This document shows positions 16,657-25,918 of a stretch of 64,000 nucleotides of DNA, piece after piece. Within the stretch, counting starts at the first letter, position 1. Each line of letters starts with the position of its first letter. The notes beneath the pieces were generated by a model. It made no database searches and had not been told where the DNA came from. It saw only the letters and a program-made list of their open reading frames with translations. The position numbers were made by a program, and so were the translations under genes. The DNA is taken from contig JAOAKA010000003.1 of NCBI GenBank assembly GCA_026413885.1, positions 1 to 64,000 of the forward strand, in the 5' to 3' direction. This DNA is from Sulfolobales archaeon (GTDB lineage Archaea; Thermoproteota; Thermoprotei_A; Sulfolobales; NBVN01).

Positions 16657-17867
16657 AGAGCCTGTATAAGCCCTATGGAGACAGTTATCACTGTCAATGC
16701 GATAGTAGCCCACTGAACTACTCTATCTAGCTTTTGAGCACCGAATATCTTTAGAACCTCCGATAGAAGTCTCCCACCATCAGTTATAATTAGAGGAGCT
16801 GAGTTAAAGATGGCTAGTGAGATATTAACTACGTAGAGAAGTTGGAGCTGGCAGTTAGCGTACAGTAGGTAGCTGGGGGTAGAACTCGAGAATACGTAGC
16901 TGTTTGGAGCAATTGTAATTCCAACTCTGTACCCATACTTCTCGACATCTTCAAGATACCTAGTAATTAAATACTCCTCACCTTGCTCTGAAGCTCTATA
17001 GTAGCCGCAGATACCTGTTTCAACTAGGGGTCTCACTCTAAATCTAAATATTGCTACATTATCTAAGCTCTTGTTTAAAATCTCTCTAAGCTCATCTAGA
17101 GACCTCACTAGACTTCCGTTAATTTCTTCAAGTACAGCTGGATATCTTAAACCAGTTCTACCCGCAGGCATTACCGGGTCTACACCCATTATCAATAGAT
17201 AGGGTCCATCTAGATATGGAACAAGAGGTTGAACTGTGAATCCGGTGAGAATTAGTGATAGTAGACCAACAGCTACATTAGCCATGATGCCGGCACACAT
17301 AATTGAAGCTTTAACGTCTAGTTTCGATTTAGAGAAGTTTTCCTCACTTACTCTCACGTAGGCCACCGGGAATATCAATGCGAGACCTACACCCCAGCTC
17401 TCCACCGGCACCCCGTTTACTAGAGCCACTACCATGTGAAATAGTTCGTGAACCGCCAGTCCTATACCTATTGAGACTAATAGCGGGATCAGAATGTTGA
17501 GACCTAATGTTATACCTGGAATTATGGGAACCATGGGAGATTGAGGCGCGGGACCCCCTCTTCCAATAGATGTAGCTAGATCTATAATGAAGCCGATAAC
17601 GATATTGTAGAAGAGATACGCTGAAGCAGCTAGACTAGTAACCGATAGAGCTAGAAGAGAGTATCTAACTACTCTACCGACTTTACGTGGTCTAACACTT
17701 CTGCCTATATCTACTAGGAGAGCACCTGGTTCTACGAATAACTTTAATCTAGCTAGTCTCTCTCTAAAACTCTGAGAACTTCTATAGCGGTAGTATAGGA
17801 GTAGCTCTACTGCGACTACAGCGGCGAGAGTCAGTAGGACTCCTTCTCTAGACACCGAGCTTCCCAC
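16653..17867 (-). CDS. M50 (site-2 protease-type) intramembrane metalloprotease
   Basis: The 404-residue membrane protein has the zinc-binding VHELFHM motif (near residue 141) inside a hydrophobic span, and a distal NSAPLIITDGG segment (near 355-365) that supplies the third ligand. A soluble PDZ-like region between them (about 230-330) contains RSLDELREIL. This is the layout of site-2 proteases that cut membrane-bound regulators. The facing gene encodes a membrane-anchored winged-helix protein, which is an attractive but unproven substrate, as the two genes converge. A HAD phosphatase gene and a PAC2 gene lie upstream on the same strand with gaps of four and nine bases. Confidence 0.85.
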   Translation of the reverse strand: MGSSVSREGVLLTLAAVVAVELLLYYRYRSSQSFRERLARLKLFVEPGALLVDIGRSVRPRKVGRVVRYSLLALSVTSLAASAYLFYNIVIGFIIDLATSIGRGGPAPQSPMVPIIPGITLGLNILIPLLVSIGIGLAVHELFHMVVALVNGVPVESWGVGLALIFPVAYVRVSEENFSKSKLDVKASIMCAGIMANVAVGLLSLILTGFTVQPLVPYLDGPYLLIMGVDPVMPAGRTGLRYPAVLEEINGSLVRSLDELREILNKSLDNVAIFRFRVRPLVETGICGYYRASEQGEEYLITRYLEDVEKYGYRVGITIAPNSYVFSSSTPSYLLYANCQLQLLYVVNISLAIFNSAPLIITDGGRLLSEVLKIFGAQKLDRVVQWATIALTVITVSIGLIQAL

Positions 17868-17871
17868 TAAC

Positions 17872-18513
17872 CTACAGAATTACAGTTAAATCCGCGAGAG
17901 TAGTTACAACTACATCGGCGTTGAGATTAGACACTCTCACAGTCCTACCTCTAGCAACGAGAACAGACTTCATTCCAGCACTTCTAGCTGGAGCAGTATC
18001 ATACTCTGTATCACCCACCACAATAGTTTCTCTGTTTTCAACACCGGCCTTTCTAGCTACCCTAATGAATATCTCTGGATCCGGCTTACCTCTCACAACC
18101 TCGTCTCCACTAACTATGTAGTTAAAATAGTCTAGAAGCTCCAACTGCTCTAGCAGAGGTAGTAACACACGGTTAGGAGATGATGAAGCTAACCCTAGAA
18201 CGTAGTTACGCTTCTTCAGGTGTTTCAAACAGGGCAGTGTGTCGGGAAATAAAGATACTCTACCACTAGCTAACTGATTGAGGAAGTGTCTATCTTTAAG
18301 CCGTCTAATTCTATCGTAGTATTTAAGTCCTTCTTCACCAACAGTAGCTCTAACAATCGAGTCTCCAGGTAGACCTATTAAGCTGATTAATCTACTCTTG
18401 TCTACACGAGCTACTCCGAGGTACTCTATTGCGAAAGACCAACCTTCAGCGTGAGTATCGACACTATCGACTAGAGTGCCGTCGAGATCGAAAACAACTA
18501 GCTTGAGAGTCAA
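17872..18513 (-). CDS. HAD-family hydrolase (phosphoglycolate phosphatase-like)
   Basis: The 213-residue enzyme has the four HAD motifs in order: DLDGTLVDS (about 9-17), the Ser of LASSSPNR (about 115), the lysine of GKPDPEIF (about 146), and VGDTEYDTAPARSAGM (about 167-182). The alpha-helical cap between motifs I and II marks subfamily IA, which hydrolyses small phosphomonoesters such as phosphoglycolate or sugar phosphates; the substrate is not determinable. It lies between the PAC2 gene (nine-base gap) and the M50 protease gene (four-base gap) and is probably co-transcribed with them. Confidence 0.85.
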   Translation of the reverse strand: MTLKLVVFDLDGTLVDSVDTHAEGWSFAIEYLGVARVDKSRLISLIGLPGDSIVRATVGEEGLKYYDRIRRLKDRHFLNQLASGRVSLFPDTLPCLKHLKKRNYVLGLASSSPNRVLLPLLEQLELLDYFNYIVSGDEVVRGKPDPEIFIRVARKAGVENRETIVVGDTEYDTAPARSAGMKSVLVARGRTVRVSNLNADVVVTTLADLTVIL

Positions 18514-18522
18514 TCCGTCTCC

Positions 18523-19281
18523 CTACATTATCTCGCGGTCTCTATATCCAGGTTTCCCAGGTTCTTCTCTCCGACTCAGAATCTTAGATAGTACTGCAGC
18601 CACTCTCTGCTCAACTTGTTCTGCGTACGTATCTAACTCATCCGCAGCGACTTCGAGACCTAGGTATCTAGCTAGTATTTCAATTACGTGTTTAGCCGCT
18701 CTGAAGTCGGCTTCATTTACTTCAACTAGTGGTGCCCATGTCTCCCCTAAGAGAACTGCTCCAGAGATTCCGTAGTACTTACTCCACCCTATTATGACGC
18801 CGTTCATTCCACTAATCGTGCCTCCCCTAAGTCTCAGAGCTCCAAAAGAAGTGAAGGTCTCCACAGTTTTCGCGTCGGTTCCAACTACATATACCTTTCT
18901 AACTACGTCTACACTAGGCACTACGTATGCAGCTGCAGCTACTACGTGCTTCACTCCTCTCTCAGATAGAGTCTCTATGACTTTCTTAGATATAGAGTTT
19001 TGACCTATAGAACTCTGAGGCTGTGTATCAGCTGTAAATACGAGTGCTCTCCCTGTATCGAATATCTTGCCGGTAAACAAGCTACCGAATCCACTCTCAT
19101 CGACTTCTAGCTGTGATGGGAAATGTACAGAATAAACTTCTCCGACTAGAGACCCACCTAACTTATTTACGAGATAGTTAGCAGTTATATATCCAACTCT
19201 ACCCATACCTGGGAGTCCTACAACCAGCACTTTGTTTTCAAAGCTGCTCTTCTTCAGCTTGACGTACACACTCATGCTCAA
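18523..19281 (-). CDS. PAC2-family protein (proteasome-assembly-chaperone-like)
   Basis: The 252-residue protein matches the archaeal PAC2 family, related to the PAC2 subunit of the eukaryotic proteasome assembly chaperone. It has VLVVGLPGMGRVGYITANYL near the N-terminus, HFPSQLEV, a VVAAAAYVVPS strand, and GGTISGMNGVIIGW mid-protein. The C-terminal region is helical. Archaeal members have been linked to proteasome assembly or to ATP-grasp relatives, but function remains mostly unproved. It is the first gene of a probable three-gene minus-strand transcript with the HAD phosphatase and M50 protease. Confidence 0.85.
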   Translation of the reverse strand: MSMSVYVKLKKSSFENKVLVVGLPGMGRVGYITANYLVNKLGGSLVGEVYSVHFPSQLEVDESGFGSLFTGKIFDTGRALVFTADTQPQSSIGQNSISKKVIETLSERGVKHVVAAAAYVVPSVDVVRKVYVVGTDAKTVETFTSFGALRLRGGTISGMNGVIIGWSKYYGISGAVLLGETWAPLVEVNEADFRAAKHVIEILARYLGLEVAADELDTYAEQVEQRVAAVLSKILSRREEPGKPGYRDREIM

Positions 19282-19337
19282 CCCACAACATAGGCTACCG
19301 CATTAATTTAAGTTGATTGGGAAAATACATGGTGGAA

Positions 19338-20165
19338 CTAGGAGTCCTTAAGATTTTGCTGACTTAGACTATCTGGGGACACCTTCTCGTGAGGCGGCAG
19401 TGGAATAGCTGCTACTAGTGAACCATCTACTCGTAGAGTCTCTACTCTAACTCCGTAAACTTCCTCGATAGAGCTAGATGAGAAAATCTCCTGAGGGTTC
19501 CCCAACGCAACGATCTTACCTTTGGAGAGCAGAATGACTTTATCACAGTATAGTGAAGCTAGGTAGAGGTCGTGCATAGCTACTACTGTAACTACACTGT
19601 ATTTCTCTGTGTACTTCTTGACGATGTCCATGATCTCAAATCGATAGCGTACGTCTAGAAACGCTGATGGTTCGTCTAGAAGGAGAATTCTCGGTTTTCT
19701 AGCTAGTGATGCAGCCAGCACTACTCTCTGAAGTTCACCACTACTCAGCTGCTCTAGCTTTCTATCGAGTAGGTGCTCTACGCCGAGCTCTCTAGCAACT
19801 GTCTCTATAACTTCAATATCTTCTCTACTCTCAAAGTACTGAAAAACTCTGTGGAATGGGTATCTAGAGGTGAGTATAAAGTCTATAACTCTCATAGGTA
19901 GAGTTTTAGGTAGATGGGGATCTGAGTAGGAAAATAACTTAGCTATCTCGCTAGCACTATAGGTTCTGAGGTCTTTTCCATCTATGTACACTACACCTTC
20001 AACCGGCTCAATGAGTGACGCTATAAGCTTTAGAGTAGTTGTCTTGCCGGACCCGTTTGGCCCTATAAGACAGGAGACTCTACCGCCTTCGAACTCCACT
20101 GATACGTTATCGAGAACTCTAACGGCGTCGTAGTTGAAGACTACTTTCTCTAGTCTCACCTTCAC
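19338..20165 (-). CDS. btuD: ABC importer ATPase, corrinoid/iron-chelate type (BtuD-like)
   Basis: The 275-residue ATPase has Walker A GPNGSGKTT (about 37-45), the signature LSSGELQRV (about 138-146), Walker B ILLLDEPSA (about 159-167) and the switch histidine in AMHDLY. Together with the adjoining permease and binding protein it forms a class II importer for cobalamin or ferric chelates. I favour corrinoid because a B12-dependent methylmalonyl-CoA mutase is encoded at 44-47 kb; haem or siderophore remains possible. The start overlaps the permease stop by four bases. It is the last gene of the operon 22379-19338. Confidence 0.83.
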   Translation of the reverse strand: MKVRLEKVVFNYDAVRVLDNVSVEFEGGRVSCLIGPNGSGKTTTLKLIASLIEPVEGVVYIDGKDLRTYSASEIAKLFSYSDPHLPKTLPMRVIDFILTSRYPFHRVFQYFESREDIEVIETVARELGVEHLLDRKLEQLSSGELQRVVLAASLARKPRILLLDEPSAFLDVRYRFEIMDIVKKYTEKYSVVTVVAMHDLYLASLYCDKVILLSKGKIVALGNPQEIFSSSSIEEVYGVRVETLRVDGSLVAAIPLPPHEKVSPDSLSQQNLKDS

Positions 20166-21196
20166 TTCTTACCACCTTTGATAACTAGGTAAGCAAGAAA
20201 TGGAGCACCGATAACACTAGTTACAACACCTAGTGGGATCTCACCTCTAGCGGAGGCTATGGAAACCAGTCTCGCAACTATGTCCGATAAAATAGCGAGT
20301 GAGGACCCGGTCAGTAGGGAGAGCACTATAGTAGCTCTATGGTCTGACGTCCTCAATATAATTCTGGTGATGTGTGGTGCGGCAAGCCCTATAAACCCCA
20401 CGATCCCGACTACAGCAACAGAAGACCCCGCTAGAAGACTAGCTACAAATGCTGAGACTGTAGCTACTATTCTAACTCTATATCCTAGTTGAGCTAGATA
20501 GGACTCTCCAAATAGGTAAGCATTTAGAGCTTTAGGAATATTGAAAGCAAACACTATAGCTACTGAGAGTACGAGTGAGATCGCTAGGTAGACTAGGTCC
20601 TGAGGTAGAACGCGGCTGGTTGAACCCATGAGGAGGAATACGTATGGATGTCTCAGCTTGTCCTGCACTAGAAAGAGGAGAACGTGGGAAACACCTGAGA
20701 AGAGTGCTGAAACAGCTATCCCAGAGAGTATGAGTGAGAAACCAGTTCCACCGGCTAGTAGACTAATAGATGTAGTTAGAAAGTAGCCTAGAAGAGCACC
20801 AGCAAAAGCGATTAAAATAGATAGCTGGCGGTAGGCTATTAGTGTAGGGTCTAGCAGTAAGAACGCTGAGAGGGCAGCTAAAGCTGTTGAGGAAACCCCC
20901 AGAATGAAGGGATCTGCCAGAGGATTTCGAGATATACCTTGAACTAAAACACCTGATACTGCCAGCATGCCGCCGGTGAGTAGAGCTGCTAATGTTCTCG
21001 CAACTCTTAACTCTACGATTAGCCTAGCCGATTCATCGCATTCAACCCTCAGTAAGCACAGAAAGACTTTGTCTATAGGTATCATTGACGCTCCAATGGA
21101 TACGGAGACTGCTATAAGTGTGAGAAGCATAAATGTGAGTAAGATAGATAGAGTAAAAAACCTGAGTCTAGTCGCTCTAGCTATCTGGTGAGCCAT
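20162..21196 (-). CDS. btuC: ABC importer permease, FecCD/BtuC family
   Basis: The 344-residue integral membrane protein has about ten hydrophobic spans and family motifs including RVARTLAALLTGGMLAVSG, GISRNPLADPFILGVSS, and VGIVGFIGLAAPHITR near the C-terminus, all typical of FecCD/BtuC permeases. It forms the homodimeric channel with the ATPase downstream and receives substrate from the binding protein upstream. The ATG is 13 bases after the binding-protein stop. Substrate specificity cannot be set from the permease. Confidence 0.87.
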   Translation of the reverse strand: MAHQIARATRLRFFTLSILLTFMLLTLIAVSVSIGASMIPIDKVFLCLLRVECDESARLIVELRVARTLAALLTGGMLAVSGVLVQGISRNPLADPFILGVSSTALAALSAFLLLDPTLIAYRQLSILIAFAGALLGYFLTTSISLLAGGTGFSLILSGIAVSALFSGVSHVLLFLVQDKLRHPYVFLLMGSTSRVLPQDLVYLAISLVLSVAIVFAFNIPKALNAYLFGESYLAQLGYRVRIVATVSAFVASLLAGSSVAVVGIVGFIGLAAPHITRIILRTSDHRATIVLSLLTGSSLAILSDIVARLVSIASARGEIPLGVVTSVIGAPFLAYLVIKGGKK

Positions 21197-21209
21197 AGCC
21201 GCAACCTTT

Positions 21210-22379
21210 CTAAGTAGAGTATGTGGCTTCGAGCCGCCGCACAGCCGTCTGCACGATACTCACAGATAGCTCGCTGCTAGACTTAATGACTGCCGGGATA
21301 TCGACTGCTCCGAAGATATCTGGGTATAAGATAGATGCCACAACTCTGACTGCCTGACTCAATCTAGGGCCGGGTCTCATAAGAATGTCGTTAGCTTCTT
21401 GATCTAGTAGATATATTTTACCGTTCTTAAACGCGTTAGTTGCTGCTAGAGGACTTTCTGCTATTTCTTTGAGCAAAGCCTTGTGGTCTATTCCGTGAGC
21501 ACTAACTATAATCACATCTGGGTTCTGCGAGATTATGAACTCGTAGTCTAGCTGAGGCCACCCAGAGAATTTACTGGCGATATTTACTCCACCAGCAGTT
21601 TTCAGAACCCACTCTATGAAGGTATTTCCTCCAGCACTATAGAGACCCCAGCTAGGTGGGCCTAGGAGAACTAACACCTTGGGTTTCCCAGTTTTCGGTA
21701 TTTGAGCTTCTACAGCACTTATCTCTCTCTCCACTCTAGCTATCAGTTCTTCCGCAGCTTTTTCGATCTGGAATATCTTAGCTACAGTTGTAATATCAGA
21801 GTATACTTCGTGTTTATCAATAGCACTACTCCCGCGTATGTAGAGAACATTTACACCAGCTTGCTCCAGCTGGTCCTTAAGTCTCAGATGTGGACCGGTG
21901 CCTGTTGATCCTATCACGAGATCCGGCTTAGCTGCTAGTATCTTTTCTAGGTCTGGATTCCAGAACCCCCCTATTACCGATATCTTTCCTTCGCTAACTA
22001 GCTTAGACACCTCTGGTGGGTAGTTGCAGAAACTAGTGACACCAATCACTCTATTGCTGAGTCCTAGAGCGAACAGTATCTCAGTTATCGACGGTGCTAG
22101 AGATATTACTCTACTCGGTGGTTTATCGAATGCGAGAGCCCTACCGAGTGAGTCTACAACCGAAATTCTCTCATGAATTACAGTAACAGGTGTGGCTGTA
22201 ACTCTAGTTACAACTTCAGTTACAGGTCTAGTTACAACTGCTGTTAACGTAATAGTTGTTGTCTCGCTTACGTAGACTGGAGCTACTAATCTACCTATAC
22301 CTACTCCAGCAGCTAGCACTATTAGTGCTAGCAGTACCATCGGTAGAGCACTTCTAGATATGTTTCCCTTATCCATCAC
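21210..22379 (-). CDS. btuF: Membrane-anchored corrinoid/iron-chelate-binding protein (BtuF-like)
   Basis: The protein starts with a hydrophobic anchor (about residues 14-34), then a Thr/Val-rich stalk, and then a periplasmic-binding domain with VISLAPSITEILFALGLSN, VIGVTSFCNYPPE and GGFWNPDLEKILAAKPDLVI, diagnostic of the BtuF/FepB clan. A GPPSWGLYSAGG loop and a TAGGVNIAS segment complete the second lobe. It would sit outside the cell membrane and hand ligand to the permease. The start is GTG 22379 or ATG 22376. It is the first gene of a tight three-gene operon. Ligand assignment to corrinoid is an inference from the B12-dependent mutase elsewhere in the window. Confidence 0.82.
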   Translation of the reverse strand: MMDKGNISRSALPMVLLALIVLAAGVGIGRLVAPVYVSETTTITLTAVVTRPVTEVVTRVTATPVTVIHERISVVDSLGRALAFDKPPSRVISLAPSITEILFALGLSNRVIGVTSFCNYPPEVSKLVSEGKISVIGGFWNPDLEKILAAKPDLVIGSTGTGPHLRLKDQLEQAGVNVLYIRGSSAIDKHEVYSDITTVAKIFQIEKAAEELIARVEREISAVEAQIPKTGKPKVLVLLGPPSWGLYSAGGNTFIEWVLKTAGGVNIASKFSGWPQLDYEFIISQNPDVIIVSAHGIDHKALLKEIAESPLAATNAFKNGKIYLLDQEANDILMRPGPRLSQAVRVVASILYPDIFGAVDIPAVIKSSSELSVSIVQTAVRRLEATYST

Positions 22380-22503
22380 CGTTTGGACACCCTATTCATA
22401 CGTGGATACACCCAATATAAGTCTTCAACCCCAGCTCGCCCTATGACTCAAGTCGTATTGTCTTTAACTCAAGCTTTTAAGTAACATCTCCTTAATTGTC
22501 GAG

Positions 22504-22800
22504 GTGTTGAGTGTGGGTAAAACTAGTGTGATCGGTGTAGCCGGCAGGTTTGGTGCTAGATACGGCTCCTCCCTAAGAAAGAAGTGGAAAGAAGTCGCAG
22601 AGCGCAGGTACTCAGAATATGTGTGCCCTCTCTGCGGTACGAAAACTATGTTTAAGAAGCTGTCTGTAGGCTTGTGGAAGTGCCCTAAGTGTGGTAGAGT
22701 ATTTGCTGGAGGTGCTTACCAACCCTATACTGAGGTAGGTAAAGTCATAGTCGTATCCGAGGTTAAGACCGCAGAGCCTCGGGGAAGGTCTAGTTCTTGA
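22504..22800 (+). CDS. rpl37ae: Large ribosomal subunit protein eL43 (L37Ae)
   Basis: This zinc-ribbon ribosomal protein (98 codons from the first GTG) has the family core GRFGARYGSSLRKKWKEV followed by the zinc pairs CPLC and CPKC (near residues 41-44 and 59-62) and FAGGAYQPYT. Zinc ribbons bind 23S rRNA. The start is unclear: GTG 22504, TTG 22507 or GTG 22513, the last being best spaced from the gaggtg site at 22501-22506. A cttttaag box near 22474 is the likely promoter. The stop overlaps the next start as TTGA, so it is co-transcribed with the Brix gene, a pairing common in archaea. Confidence 0.9.
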   Translation: MLSVGKTSVIGVAGRFGARYGSSLRKKWKEVAERRYSEYVCPLCGTKTMFKKLSVGLWKCPKCGRVFAGGAYQPYTEVGKVIVVSEVKTAEPRGRSSS

Positions 22801-23357
22801 AGAAGCTGTTGATAACGACATCTAGAGAGCCTTCGAGAAGAACGCGTAGTTTCGTTAAAGACCTAAGTCTAGCTGTACCACACTCACTTAAACTCAATAG
22901 AGGTAAGGCAACCTACGGCGAGCTAGCTGGTAGAGCGTCTTCACTCGGAGCCTACGGAGTTCTCTTGGTTCTTGAGAAGAAGGGGAATCCATCAGCACTA
23001 CTATTCGCGAAACAGGACGGCTTAGAGCTGAAGAAGGTGTTTCTACTTAGACTAGCTGGAGTTAGCTTACTCAGAGAAATTCTGGGTTCTCAGACACCGC
23101 TGGGACTCAGTGAGCTAGTCTTACACACGGAAATGATTCCCGGAGGAATTCCCGAACTCGCAGCTCCCTATTTAATAGAGTGTTTTAGACCGAGTATAGT
23201 AAAGAAAGCTGAGAAAAGATCTATCGAGCTTAAAGTACTTAGAGGTGAAGTAGGAGCTACAGTAGCTTTCTTCTGCACTGCGAGTAACCGTGAGTGTGGA
23301 CCTAGATTTGAAGTCGTGAAGATAGTTGACTACGTAAGACAACTGAAAATCCCTTAA
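22797..23357 (+). CDS. Brix-domain protein (archaeal Imp4-like ribosome biogenesis factor)
   Basis: The 186-residue protein is a single archaeal Brix domain: LLITTSREPSRRTRSFVKDL at the N-terminus, a central LLVLEKKGNPSALLF strand pair, and PRFEVVKIVDYVRQL near the C-terminus. Eukaryotic Brix proteins (Imp4, Rpf2, Ssf1) bind rRNA during subunit assembly. The archaeal protein is presumed to act likewise. The TTG start overlaps the L37Ae stop by four bases. Confidence 0.85.
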   Translation: MKKLLITTSREPSRRTRSFVKDLSLAVPHSLKLNRGKATYGELAGRASSLGAYGVLLVLEKKGNPSALLFAKQDGLELKKVFLLRLAGVSLLREILGSQTPLGLSELVLHTEMIPGGIPELAAPYLIECFRPSIVKKAEKRSIELKVLRGEVGATVAFFCTASNRECGPRFEVVKIVDYVRQLKIP

Positions 23358-23423
23358 AGCAACTCACTAGTGTATGATCTGCTGCTGAACTAGAGGTAGT
23401 GGTGTAACTAAGAAAAAAGCCAC

Positions 23424-25196
23424 TCAGGAAGCCTTGTAGTTTGGAATGGGTTTTGTCTTCCTAGTTATCGATAAATATAGCAGCAACAGTATGACGACTC
23501 CAAGCGGGAGAAGTATTAGTGGGTTGAGCACTCCGATCAAGATCAGTATGTAAAGGACAATGCTGACTACAGCAGCTATAGTACCGTAGGGTAGCTGTGT
23601 TTTTACGTGGTCTATATGGTCGCAGCTACTGAACATAGAAGACATGATGGTTGTATCACTTATCGGTGAAACATGGTCTCCGTAGATCCCCCCACCGAAG
23701 ACAGCACCAACTGACGCAGCTGCTAGAGCGAACGCAAGTCCTTGATCTCCGTATTGAATTATAGCTAGTTTCCATGCTAGTGGTACTGCTATAGGCATCA
23801 TGATTCCGAAAGTACCCCAGCTAGTCCCAGTCGTATAGGATACAAACATAGAGACCAGAAATATGATTAGTGGGGCTGCGTGCGCTGGAACACCTACTGC
23901 TACTGCGTTATTTATTACGTAGTCAGCTGTTCCTACTGTGTCTGTAGCTGTCTTAATGCTCCAGGCGTGTAGTAATATTGCGTTAGCGTACAGCATTGTG
24001 TACATACCTTTAACTGTGTACTCCATGGCCTTCGTAAAACTCAAGACCTTCAGCACGAGAACTCCAGCTAGAGCTACTATGTAGCCTGCGAAACTACCCC
24101 AGAATAGTGCTGTAGCTGCGTCTGAATCCATTAGAGCTTCAGAGAACGGTATAGTCCACCAAGGTGCTTCATATACTAATCCCTCCTCTGCGTAGGACTC
24201 TATAATTACTTGAGCACCTGTGTACCACATGCCTAGGAGGGTGATAGCTACTAGAGTTGCTATAGATGTTATGAATAATGCTGGAGGCGCTCTCTTCTCC
24301 CTTACTGGTTCTCCTAGAATTGTCTCAGTAGGCATTAGAGGAACAGCTCCGTCTCTGATAACCTTGCCTTCAGCTATAGACCTAGTTTCAGCAGCCAGCA
24401 TAGGGCCGAAGTGCTTTCTAGATATTATGACTAAGTAGACCATGAGTAGAGCTAAGATCGAGTAGAAGTGATATGGGAGAGCTGATAGCCACATAGCGTA
24501 TGGACCTACTTCCGGAGCTACTGCGAGTTTTCCAGCAGCTACTTCTTCCTGAAGTGTTTCGAGAGCAGCTCTTATCTGCCCGACTTCGTAACCTATCCAA
24601 GTAGATACTAAAGCTATACCTGCTACTGGAGCTGCTGTTGAATCTACTATATAGCTCAGTAATTCTCTACTAACTCTGAGTCTATCTGTGAGAGGCCTCA
24701 TAGTGTTTCCTACAATTATAGTGTTAGTGTAGTCGTCAAAGAACACTATAGTTCCTAGAGCAGTAGTTGCTAGACTAGCCCCGCGTGCAGTTCTAACTTT
24801 TTTCGCTAGAGATTCAGCGAGACTATGCAGAGAACCAGAGACGTAGAGTAGCCCAACCAGAGCACCTATAACAAAGTCAAAGAGGAGTATCGTAGCATTC
24901 CAGGAGTCTGTAGCGTTCTCAACTAACCAATTCAGAGTGAGTGTTGTTCCAGCTAGTGGGTTGTAGGCGGATACCATGAGCGCGCCGACCCAAACTCCTA
25001 GAAATAGTGATGGAAGTACTTGACCTGTGAGCATACATAGAGTAATTGCTAGAAGTGGTGGGAGTAGTGGAAACGTGTAGTATGGAAACCTCTTGTCTTC
25101 AGGCATGTATTCAGCATTAGGTGGAGCTACTAGAGCTAGAGCGATAATTAACACTAAAATCACTATCGCTATGTTTATCGAGAACTTCGCATTCAT
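23424..25196 (-). CDS. NhaC-family Na+/H+ antiporter or related transporter
   Basis: The 590-residue protein has at least 12 hydrophobic spans and conserved NhaC-superfamily features: an early LPSLFLGVWVGALM, the FFDDYTNTIIVGNTMRP motif (about 152-168), DSTAAPVAGIALVSTWIGYE, and FGGGIYGDHVSPISDTTIMSS near the C-terminus. The two acidic/asparagine-rich half-helices form the ion site in this group. Members exchange Na+ for H+ or carry carboxylates and amino acids with Na+, so the exact substrate is open. It is isolated: the nearest genes are convergent (Brix) and divergent (splicing endonuclease). Confidence 0.83.
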   Translation of the reverse strand: MNAKFSINIAIVILVLIIALALVAPPNAEYMPEDKRFPYYTFPLLPPLLAITLCMLTGQVLPSLFLGVWVGALMVSAYNPLAGTTLTLNWLVENATDSWNATILLFDFVIGALVGLLYVSGSLHSLAESLAKKVRTARGASLATTALGTIVFFDDYTNTIIVGNTMRPLTDRLRVSRELLSYIVDSTAAPVAGIALVSTWIGYEVGQIRAALETLQEEVAAGKLAVAPEVGPYAMWLSALPYHFYSILALLMVYLVIISRKHFGPMLAAETRSIAEGKVIRDGAVPLMPTETILGEPVREKRAPPALFITSIATLVAITLLGMWYTGAQVIIESYAEEGLVYEAPWWTIPFSEALMDSDAATALFWGSFAGYIVALAGVLVLKVLSFTKAMEYTVKGMYTMLYANAILLHAWSIKTATDTVGTADYVINNAVAVGVPAHAAPLIIFLVSMFVSYTTGTSWGTFGIMMPIAVPLAWKLAIIQYGDQGLAFALAAASVGAVFGGGIYGDHVSPISDTTIMSSMFSSCDHIDHVKTQLPYGTIAAVVSIVLYILILIGVLNPLILLPLGVVILLLLYLSITRKTKPIPNYKAS

Positions 25197-25354
25197 GGAC
25201 TACTACCCAGACTCAATCTTTATCTCAAGTAATAAAAATTTACTCTCCACACTTCGAGCTATACCGAGTGATATATAACGCTCGAACAGAAGTTAGAAAA
25301 TTCAGTTGTCTGCTAGATTAACTTATATTATAGTGCGGTGGAGAGAACTTAGAG

Positions 25355-25918
25355 GTGGTGCAGGTACGCACATCTATGGAGCCCTCAATTCAGGTGTTGA
25401 GAATTGAAGACTGGAGGTTCCTTGTTGAAGACGAGAACTGCATGTTGAATGATTTAAATCTCGGATGGCGTGTTGAGAGTAGTACATACTTTCTCGATAT
25501 GGCGGAGCTAACCTACCTCATCTATAAAGACCTCTGCAATGTGTATGCTGGAGGTAGAGTACTCGATCTAGCGTCTCTCTACTCTCTATATCCGCAGATG
25601 GATTATGCTTGGTCTAAGTTCACAGTACTGCTAGATCTGAGAGAGAGGGGGAGGAGAGCTAGGTCTGGACACTCTGTTAGAGAGCTGCTCTACACTAGAG
25701 GTAGTGAGAGAATCCTAGTTCTAGTTCTAGAGGAGAACATATTGATAGAAGCATCGAAAGTTATTGAGTGGGTTAAATCAGCGATAATGCGTGAGTATAC
25801 TCCAGTGATTGCTGTAGTTGATGCTCACGGAGATGTAACCTACTACTCAGCTAGTTTAGCTAGAGCTGAAGACTTAAGTAGGGTGTATCTAGGTGAAGAT
25901 CCCTCTAGAACCAGCTAG
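25355..25918 (+). CDS. tRNA-splicing endonuclease subunit, probably structural (beta)
   Basis: The 187-residue protein resembles the two-domain archaeal tRNA-splicing endonuclease fold. It has an N-terminal FLDMAELTYLIYKDL helix, YAWSKFTVLLDLRERGRRAR, corresponding to the fold's conserved Y-x-x-L-RxRG region, and a C-terminal RILVLVLEEN / EWVKSAIMREYTPVIAVVD region. The catalytic histidine of the active subunit (in VxHGxxFGxDF-type context) is replaced: SGHSVRELLY does not present the normal GxxFG pattern. I therefore favour the non-catalytic subunit of the crenarchaeal heterotetramer. Start options are GTG 25355 and ATG 25376. It overlaps hisS by 26 bases. Confidence 0.65.
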   Translation: MVQVRTSMEPSIQVLRIEDWRFLVEDENCMLNDLNLGWRVESSTYFLDMAELTYLIYKDLCNVYAGGRVLDLASLYSLYPQMDYAWSKFTVLLDLRERGRRARSGHSVRELLYTRGSERILVLVLEENILIEASKVIEWVKSAIMREYTPVIAVVDAHGDVTYYSASLARAEDLSRVYLGEDPSRTS

